A DNA stretch of 63,608 nt from Mycolicibacterium chubuense. Lineage in GTDB: Bacteria; Actinomycetota; Actinomycetes; Mycobacteriales; Mycobacteriaceae. The DNA lies in assembly GCF_001044255.1 (NCBI RefSeq), contig NZ_JYNX01000032.1:47985-111592 (forward strand), given 5' to 3'. The position numbers and the translations under genes are program-made. This document shows, piece after piece, positions 57,770 through 63,608 of this stretch. The first letter of the stretch is position 1; each line of letters opens with the position of its first letter. The notes under the pieces are model-generated. The model saw nothing but the letters and a program-made list of their open reading frames with translations, searched no databases and was not told the DNA's origin.

Positions 57770-59404
57770 ATGTCAGCTCGGCGGCTCGATGCGTCGGCGC
57801 TGCGGCGGTGGGCCCATGCGGCGGTATCGGAGCTGATCAGGCACACCGACGAGATCAACGCGCTGAACGTCTTCCCCGTCGCCGACGCCGACACGGGCAC
57901 CAACATGCTCTTCACGATGCGGGCGGCCTGGGCGCAGGCGGATTCCCGCGCCGACCTCGACGACGTCACCGCGGTGGCGGCTGCGCTGGCCGACGGCGCG
58001 CTGCGTGGGGCGCGTGGCAACTCCGGGGTGATCCTGTCGCAGATCTTGCGCGCGCTCGCCGATGTGACGGCGGCCGCCGCCGAGGACCGGGTGATCGCCG
58101 ACATCGACGGGGCGCTGCTGGCCGCGGCGCTGCGCCACGCGGTCACGTTGGTGGTCACATCGATGGGCGAGGTCGTCCCCGGAACCATCACCTCGGTCCT
58201 GCAGGCCGCCGCCGCGGCGGCCGAGGACGCGGCCGCCGACCAGGCCGACCTCACCGAGGTGGTCGCGCTCAGCGCGCAGGGCGCGCTGGCGGCGCTGGAC
58301 CGCACCCCCAGCCAACTCGAGGTGCTCGCCGACGCCGGAGTGGTCGACGCCGGTGGCCGCGGTCTGCTGGTGCTGCTCGACGCGCTGACCACCACGCTGG
58401 CGGGGCACGCCCCGATCCGGCCGCGCTACCGGCCTGAACCCGCCGACTCCGTGACGCCGGCGGCGCCACCGCCGGATGCCCCGCAGTTCGAGGTGATGTA
58501 CCTGCTCAGCGGCTGTGACGTCGACGGCGTGGACAGGCTCCGCACCCGCCTCGACGACCTCGGCGAATCCGTCGCGATCGCGGCATCCGGCGCCGGGGAG
58601 TCAGACCGGTACTCGGTGCACGTCCATGTCGACGACGCCGGCGCCGCGGTCGAGGCCGCGCTGGAAGTCGGCACCCCCAGCCGCATCCAGATCACGTCGC
58701 TGAGCAGCGGGGCCGACCGGCATCCGGCCGGTGGGTGGGTGCGGGAGCGTGCGGTGCTGGCCGTCGTGGACGGCGACGGCGCCGAGAACCTGTTCACCGG
58801 CGAGGGGGCGCAGGTCCTGCGGGCCGGGCCCGGTCTGCCGGTCAGTGCCCACCAGCTGCTGCATGCGCTGGTCAACACCGGCGCCGAGCAGGTGATGGTG
58901 CTGCCGAACGGCTACGTCGCCGCCGAGGAGTTGCTCGCCGGCTGGGCGGTCGCCTCGGACTGGGGCATCAACATGGTGCCGGTGCCGGCCGGGTCGATGG
59001 TGCAGGGACTCGCGGCGCTCGCGGTGCACGACCCCGCGCACCGGGTGGTCGACGACGGCTACACGATGGCCCGCGCGGCCGCGGCCGCGCGATACGGGTC
59101 GGTGCGGGTGGCCGCCGAGGAAGCGCTGACGTGGGCGGGCACCTGCAAGCCCGGCGACGGACTCGGCATCGCCGGGGACGAGGTCGTCATCGTCGCCGAC
59201 GACGTGGTCACCGCCGGCGCCGGACTGATCGACCTGCTCCTGGCGGCCGGCGGTGAACTGGTGACGGTGCTGACCGGCCGGGGGGTGGACGCGGCGGTCG
59301 CCGAGGCCCTCCTCGACCATGTGCGGCGGACGCATCCGGGCACCGAGATGGTGACCTTCGACACCGGCCACCACGGCGACGCCCTGCTGATCGGGGTGGA
59401 GTGA
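57770..59404 (+). CDS. Dak/DhaL-domain protein, FakA-like kinase (Rv2974c-like)
   Basis: 544 residues. The N-terminal DhaL-like domain (about 1-200) carries NVFPVADADTGTNMLFTM, whose aspartates bind Mg-ATP, and LRGARGNSGVILSQIL. A middle and a C-terminal domain (VMVLPNGYVAAEE) follow. This domain order is that of FakA, the ATP-binding subunit of fatty acid kinase, which needs a DegV-type FakB to bring the fatty acid. recG follows 1 base after the stop. A fatty acid kinase role is inferred. Confidence 0.85.
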   Translation: MSARRLDASALRRWAHAAVSELIRHTDEINALNVFPVADADTGTNMLFTMRAAWAQADSRADLDDVTAVAAALADGALRGARGNSGVILSQILRALADVTAAAAEDRVIADIDGALLAAALRHAVTLVVTSMGEVVPGTITSVLQAAAAAAEDAAADQADLTEVVALSAQGALAALDRTPSQLEVLADAGVVDAGGRGLLVLLDALTTTLAGHAPIRPRYRPEPADSVTPAAPPPDAPQFEVMYLLSGCDVDGVDRLRTRLDDLGESVAIAASGAGESDRYSVHVHVDDAGAAVEAALEVGTPSRIQITSLSSGADRHPAGGWVRERAVLAVVDGDGAENLFTGEGAQVLRAGPGLPVSAHQLLHALVNTGAEQVMVLPNGYVAAEELLAGWAVASDWGINMVPVPAGSMVQGLAALAVHDPAHRVVDDGYTMARAAAAARYGSVRVAAEEALTWAGTCKPGDGLGIAGDEVVIVADDVVTAGAGLIDLLLAAGGELVTVLTGRGVDAAVAEALLDHVRRTHPGTEMVTFDTGHHGDALLIGVE

Positions 59405-59405
59405 C

Positions 59406-61634
59406 GTGGCGTCCCTGAACGACCGCCTGGATTTCGTGATCGGCAGCAAGTCCGCCGTGAAGCTCGAGGAGAACCTCGGCATCACCACGGTCGGGGAGCT
59501 GCTGCGGTACTACCCCCGCAAGTACAGCGACTCGATGAGCGTGCGGGGGGAGGGGGAGGACCTCGACCTCGAGGAAGGCGAACACGTCACGTTCGTCGAC
59601 GTCATCACCAAGGCCGAGGCGAGATGGACCAACCGCCAACCGCGGCGTGAGTACCTGGTGGTCACGCTGGGGCACCGGCGGCCCAAGGTGACCGCCACGT
59701 TCTTCAACGCCAAGTACCTGAAGAAGACGCTCGTCGAAGGCGCGAAGGTGATGCTGTCGGGCGAGGTCGGCTACTTCCGGGACGTCATGCAGTTGACGCA
59801 CCCGGCATTCATGGTGCTCACCTCCGACGGCAAGAGCGTCGGGACGAAATCGCTGACGGCGATCGCCGATTCGACCGGCGCCACCGGTGACGAGCTGCTG
59901 GCCGAGTTCGAGAAGGACTACTTCCCGATCTATCCCGCCACCTCGAAGCTGCAGACCTGGGAGATCTACGCGTGCATCCGGCAGATGCTGGCGGTGCTCG
60001 ACCCCGTCGCCGAGCCGCTGCCGACATCGTTTGTGCGCGAACAGGACCTGCTGTCGGAGGACGCGGCGCTGCGCTCGGTCCACGTGTCCGAACACGAGCG
60101 CGACCGGGCCCGGGCCATCGAACGGCTCACCTACGACGAGGCGATCGGCCTGCAGTGGGGGTTGGTGGTCCGCAGGCACACCCAGCTCAGCGGTACCGGT
60201 CCGGTTGCCGAGCGGCGCGATGACGGACTGAGGGCGGCGATGACGGCCCAGCTGCCCTTCGCGCTGACCCAGGGCCAGCACGAGGTGCTCGAGGTGATCT
60301 CGGGCGAAATCGCCGCCACCCGGCCGATGAACCGCATGCTGCAGGGCGAGGTGGGGTCCGGGAAAACAGTGGTGTCGCTGCTGGCGATGCTGCAGATGAT
60401 CGACGCCGGATACCAGTGCGCGTTGCTCGCGCCCACCGAAGTCCTTGCCGCCCAACACGCCCAGTCGATCCGCGCCATGATGGGTCCGTTGGCGATGGCG
60501 GGTCAGCTCGGCGGCGGGGAGCACGCCACCAGGGTGGCGCTGTTGACCGGCTCGATGTCGGCGCAGCAGAAGCGCGACGTGCGCCGCGAGGTGGCCTCGG
60601 GCGAGGCGGGGATCGTGATCGGCACGCACGCGCTGCTGCAGGACGCCGTGGAGTTCGACCGGCTCGGCATGGTGGTCGTCGACGAGCAGCACCGGTTCGG
60701 CGTCGAGCAGCGGGATCGCTTGCGCGGCAAGGCTCCTGAGGGCATCACGCCCCATCTTCTGGTGATGACCGCGACGCCGATTCCGCGAACGGTGGCCCTG
60801 GCCGTCTACGGCGACCTCGAGATCTCCACGCTGCGGGAACTGCCCCGCGGCCGCCAGCCCATCACCACGAACACGATTTTCGTCACCGACAAGCCGGCCT
60901 GGCTCGACCGGGCGTGGGCGCGGATCGCCGAGGAGGTGCGGACCGGGCGGCAGGCCTACGTCGTCGCCTCCCGCATCGACGAGGACGACAAGCCCGCCAA
61001 GGGGAAGAAGGACAAACAGCAGGCCGGGCCACCGCCGGTCACGGTCGTCGAGATGTACCAGCGGCTGCAGCACGGTCCGCTGGCGGGCGTGCGGCTGGGG
61101 CTCATGCACGGCCGGCTCTCGGGCGACGAGAAGGACGCCGTGATGGCGGCGTTCCGGGCCGGGGAGATCGACGTTCTGGTGTGCACGACGGTGATCGAGG
61201 TCGGCGTCGACGTGCCCAATGCCACTGTGATGGTGGTGATGGACGCCGACCGCTTCGGCATCAGTCAGCTCCATCAGCTGCGCGGCCGGATCGGCCGTGG
61301 GCAGCACCCGAGCCTGTGCCTGCTGGCGACGCGGCTGCCGGAGAACTCCAAGGCCGGACAGCGGCTCACGGCGGTGGCAGGCACGCTGGACGGTTTCGCG
61401 CTCGCCGACCTCGATCTGCGTGAACGCAGCGAGGGAGATGTGTTGGGGCAGAACCAATCCGGTCGACCCATCACCCTGAGGTTCCTGTCGCTGGCCGAAC
61501 ACGCCGACATCATCTACGCGGCCAGGGAGCTCTGCGAAGCGGTCTACGCGTCGGACCCCTCGGATCCGGGCATGCTGGCGCTCTCGGCGCCGTTCACCGC
61601 TGATGACCGCGTGCAGTATCTGGACAAGTCGTGA
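59406..61634 (+). CDS. recG: ATP-dependent DNA helicase RecG
   Basis: 742 residues. An N-terminal wedge (OB) domain is at about 20-160. Helicase motif I is GEVGSGKTVVSLLAM, then the DEQH box (VVVDEQHRFGVEQRDRL), MTATPIPRTVALAVYG, and the C-terminal VIEVGVDVPNATVMVV, QLHQLRGRIGRG, and the TRG region. It remodels stalled replication forks and branch-migrates Holliday junctions. The GTG start is coupled to the FakA-like gene, and its stop overlaps the next GTG (GTGA). Confidence 0.97.
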   Translation: MASLNDRLDFVIGSKSAVKLEENLGITTVGELLRYYPRKYSDSMSVRGEGEDLDLEEGEHVTFVDVITKAEARWTNRQPRREYLVVTLGHRRPKVTATFFNAKYLKKTLVEGAKVMLSGEVGYFRDVMQLTHPAFMVLTSDGKSVGTKSLTAIADSTGATGDELLAEFEKDYFPIYPATSKLQTWEIYACIRQMLAVLDPVAEPLPTSFVREQDLLSEDAALRSVHVSEHERDRARAIERLTYDEAIGLQWGLVVRRHTQLSGTGPVAERRDDGLRAAMTAQLPFALTQGQHEVLEVISGEIAATRPMNRMLQGEVGSGKTVVSLLAMLQMIDAGYQCALLAPTEVLAAQHAQSIRAMMGPLAMAGQLGGGEHATRVALLTGSMSAQQKRDVRREVASGEAGIVIGTHALLQDAVEFDRLGMVVVDEQHRFGVEQRDRLRGKAPEGITPHLLVMTATPIPRTVALAVYGDLEISTLRELPRGRQPITTNTIFVTDKPAWLDRAWARIAEEVRTGRQAYVVASRIDEDDKPAKGKKDKQQAGPPPVTVVEMYQRLQHGPLAGVRLGLMHGRLSGDEKDAVMAAFRAGEIDVLVCTTVIEVGVDVPNATVMVVMDADRFGISQLHQLRGRIGRGQHPSLCLLATRLPENSKAGQRLTAVAGTLDGFALADLDLRERSEGDVLGQNQSGRPITLRFLSLAEHADIIYAARELCEAVYASDPSDPGMLALSAPFTADDRVQYLDKS

Positions 61635-62338
61635 CCCGCAGGCAGCAGCTGTGGCTGATGATCGCCGCGGTGCTGGCGATCGTGGTGGCCGTCCAGGTCA
61701 CGTCGTCGGAGCAGGGCCCGTCGCGTTTCATCGCCCAGGCCGACATCCCCACGGTCGCACCCGGAGTCGACGTGCTCGCCGGCGTCGCCGAGATTCCGGC
61801 GCGCGTCCGCAGCTACGACTATCGCCGCGACGCGTTCGGCGAGTCCTGGACCGACGACACCACCGCGCCCGGCGGCCACAACGGGTGCGACACCCGCAAC
61901 GACATCCTCAATCGCGACCTCGCGGACAAGACCTACGTGGCGATCAAGCGGTGCCCCGTCGCCGTGGCCACCGGCACCCTGCTCGACCCGTACACCAGCG
62001 AGGTGGTGCCGTTCACGCGCGGCAACCAGATCGGCGCGGCGGTGCAGATCGACCACCTCGTGCCGCTGGCGCTGGCGTGGGATCTGGGCGCGCGCACCTG
62101 GAGCGACGAGATGCGCACCCGGTTCGCCAACGATCCGGCCAATCTGCTCGCCGTCGACGGACAGGCCAACCAGGACAAAGGCGACAAGGAGCCTGCGCTG
62201 TGGATGCCGCCCAACGCGGCGTTCCACTGTCAGTACGCGATCCAGTACATCGCTGTCCTGCGGGGTTACGGCCTCCCGGTCGACGCGCCGTCGGTGCCGG
62301 TGCTGCGCGCGGCAACCGACACCTGCCCGCGGGGCTGA
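61631..62338 (+). CDS. Exported protein with HNH/DUF1524-type nuclease domain (Rv2972c-like)
   Basis: 235 residues. An N-terminal membrane helix or signal (about 6-24, QLWLMIAAVLAIVVAVQ) precedes a domain with the HNH-type core QIDHLVPLALAWDLGA and NLLAVDGQANQDKGDKEPALWMP, where His of IDH and the Asn/His residues are the likely metal site. Cysteines (GCDTRN, KRCPVA, FHCQYA, DTCP) could pair outside the cell. It is coupled to recG by a GTGA overlap, but it appears to act outside the cytoplasm. Confidence 0.85.
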   Translation: MTRRQQLWLMIAAVLAIVVAVQVTSSEQGPSRFIAQADIPTVAPGVDVLAGVAEIPARVRSYDYRRDAFGESWTDDTTAPGGHNGCDTRNDILNRDLADKTYVAIKRCPVAVATGTLLDPYTSEVVPFTRGNQIGAAVQIDHLVPLALAWDLGARTWSDEMRTRFANDPANLLAVDGQANQDKGDKEPALWMPPNAAFHCQYAIQYIAVLRGYGLPVDAPSVPVLRAATDTCPRG

Positions 62339-62340
62339 CG

Positions 62341-62613
62341 CTACGACTCGGGGCCCATCATGCCGGGTCCCATTCCGCCGCGGTTGAACTGGCCGGGTCC
62401 GGTCACCGACGGATCCCACGGGCCGTTGGTGGTCGAGCCGCTCATACCCGGGGACCAGTCGCACTCGCCCGAATTCCACGAGAACGGTCCCCAGCAGCCG
62501 GGATCCCACGGCTGCTGGGCGGTGAAGGTCTGCGGCGCCGAGACGGGAAGCAGTGCTGCGCCGACCGCCGTAACCGCGACCGCCCACGCGGTGATGAGTG
62601 CGCGCTTGGACAT
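62341..62613 (-). CDS. Small secreted Trp/Pro/Gly-rich protein
   Basis: 90 residues. A signal peptide (about 1-27, ALITAWAVAVTAVGAALLPVSA) precedes a mature part rich in Trp, Pro, Gly and Met: two WDP motifs (QPWDPGCWGPF and NGPWDPSVTG), two cysteines, and a GPGMMGP tail. No family is recognised. The ATG at 62613 has a gagaggtg site. It ends 2 bases from the convergent nuclease-like gene. Confidence 0.7.
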   Translation of the reverse strand: MSKRALITAWAVAVTAVGAALLPVSAPQTFTAQQPWDPGCWGPFSWNSGECDWSPGMSGSTTNGPWDPSVTGPGQFNRGGMGPGMMGPES

Positions 62614-62672
62614 GGTCGGCACCTCTCGACGAGACAGCGTGCACCCATTGCACCGCGTCGGCGGGCTGTGCG

Positions 62673-63608
62673 CTAGGGGCTTTCGCCCTCTTCCGGCACG
62701 GACCGGCCCGCCACCGCGGCAACGATGACGTCGACGACGACGAAGATCGCCAGCGTCCATCCGAGCAGCGGCAGGAACCAGCCCACGGCGACCGCGGTGA
62801 CGCCGACGGCGGCGATCGCCACCGGAGGGAGCGCTCTGATGCCTCCTCGCGCCGGTGGTCGGCCGACCGCCCAGTTCGATCCCCGTGTCGGCCTGCGCTG
62901 CCACCACATCCGGTACCCGCGCACGATGACCGTCACCAGTCCGACCGCGACTGCGAGCAGCACGAGCTGGTTGAGCAGACCGAACAGGAATCCCATGTGC
63001 GCGCGGATGCCCCAGTCGGCGAGCTTCGCGATCACCGAGTAGTCGCGCCAGTAGTCGACGGCGCTCGTCACCGTCAGATCCGTCGGGTTGACCGCGGCGG
63101 CGTTCGTGGTCCAACGGAACGGCTCGTCGATCTCGGTGACGCTCACCGTCGCACCGGGTTCGGCGGGTGCGGTGATCTCGACGGGCATCCGCACGCCGCG
63201 TCGTGCCGCGGCGTCGAGCACACCCTCGTAGTCGAGAGCTGCCGGGTCGGTCACCGTCCCCTCGACTCCGTGATGCCCGGCGTGGGATTGCGCCGGTGCG
63301 GTGACCAGTTGCGGCCGTTGCCAATTCAACGCCGACCGGATCTCGGTGACGTGCGCACCGGCGTACGTCGACCACGTGATGCCCGTCGCCGAGAGGAACA
63401 GCAGCCCGGCGAGCAGCCAGATGCCGGTGGCGCCATGCCAATTCATCGTGCGCGACCGTCCCGACCCGCTGCGGTCTACGGTGAGGATCCGGGCCGTGCG
63501 GCCGCGGCGCCGGTCTCCGGCCGCCTTGCCCAGCCACAGGCCCACTCCGCCGAGGGCGACCACCCACAGCCAGGACGCCGACTGTGGGGGCTGTGCACGT
63601 GTTTCGGC
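62673..63608 (-). CDS. PepSY-associated membrane protein, 5' end beyond the window
   Basis: At least 311 residues; the reading frame is open to the last base and the start lies outside. Visible segments are a helix near VVALGGVGLWLG, MNWHGATGIWLLAGLLFLSATGITW, an extracytoplasmic PepSY-like part (VTEIDEPFRWTTN), a helix around FGLLNQLVLLAVAVGLVTVIV, and two at the C-terminal end (PPVAIAAVGVTAVAVGWFLPLLGW). It resembles PepSY/PiuB-type iron or redox membrane proteins. The exact role is open. Confidence 0.8.
   Translation of the reverse strand, partial: AETRAQPPQSASWLWVVALGGVGLWLGKAAGDRRRGRTARILTVDRSGSGRSRTMNWHGATGIWLLAGLLFLSATGITWSTYAGAHVTEIRSALNWQRPQLVTAPAQSHAGHHGVEGTVTDPAALDYEGVLDAAARRGVRMPVEITAPAEPGATVSVTEIDEPFRWTTNAAAVNPTDLTVTSAVDYWRDYSVIAKLADWGIRAHMGFLFGLLNQLVLLAVAVGLVTVIVRGYRMWWQRRPTRGSNWAVGRPPARGGIRALPPVAIAAVGVTAVAVGWFLPLLGWTLAIFVVVDVIVAAVAGRSVPEEGESP

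Noticed and set aside
59208-61502. 764-codon minus-strand frame over recG
   Set aside because: It is antisense to recG, which shows all helicase motifs.

Overview
The window is chromosomal core DNA from a rapidly growing mycobacterium (Mycolicibacterium-like). I infer this from the very high GC content and GC-rich third codon positions, the frequent GTG starts, and gene content and order that follow, inverted, the Rv3035 to Rv2972c stretch of Mycobacterium tuberculosis as I remember it. Typical mycobacterial proteins are present: HupB with a long Lys/Ala/Pro tail, LppZ, a DoxX protein, FbiD, and the methylglucose lipopolysaccharide (MGLP) genes. I see no insertion sequence, prophage, CRISPR array or ESX/PE/PPE gene. 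Coding density is very high; no gene-free stretch exceeds 300 bases, and convergent genes often end within a few bases of each other or overlap.

Layout. 0.1-5.9 kb: a PQQ-propeller lipoprotein and the MGLP block (hexapeptide acetyltransferase, GT4 glycosyltransferase, GH57 branching enzyme, methyltransferase). 6.1-7.9 kb: electron transfer flavoprotein (etfB, etfA) behind a palindromic operator candidate. 8.0-9.7 kb: a translationally coupled GNAT plus PlsC acyltransferase pair of the OlsB/OlsA type. 9.8-12.0 kb: iscS-mnmA (tRNA 2-thiolation). 12.1-15.1 kb: an SDR enzyme divergent from a TetR repressor with two operators, then a Na+/H+ antiporter; M. tuberculosis has an ESX/PE/PPE block at this position. 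15.1-21.7 kb: lipoprotein, MetE-like protein, FadD and YjbR, ligA, ACT protein. 21.8-26.3 kb: gatC-gatA-pfkA-gatB. 26.3-30.2 kb: orphan histidine kinase, lppZ, doxX, cfp6. 30.2-33.9 kb: ilvBNC with a complete transcription attenuator. 33.9-41.4 kb: WrbA, an FAD oxidoreductase, serA-leuB, membrane proteins, an FAH-family hydrolase. 41.4-43.2 kb: gltX, tRNA-Gln, tRNA-Glu. 43.2-46.9 kb: an IclR regulator divergent from leuCD, then hupB. 47.0-50.8 kb: mutT1, ppk, fbiD. 50.8-57.6 kb: gpsA, a PLP enzyme, lipoprotein, ddl, a DUF3515-like protein, an Lrp-like domain, thiL, ung, rpmB. 57.8-63.6 kb: a Dak/FakA-like kinase, recG, an exported HNH-type protein, a small secreted protein, and a PepSY membrane protein cut by the window edge.

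Functional themes. Branched-chain amino acid synthesis dominates (ilvB, ilvN, ilvC, leuB, leuC, leuD), with serine synthesis (serA). It appears to be controlled by an ilvB attenuator and an IclR/LtbR-type regulator; a motif matching the LtbR consensus also lies upstream of an MFS transporter. The indirect route to Gln-tRNA is complete in the window: gltX, tRNA-Gln, gatC, gatA and gatB. At least eighteen genes share the same start architecture, a TAnnnT -10 element 6-9 bases before an ATG or GTG, which predicts leaderless mRNAs and fixes many start codons.
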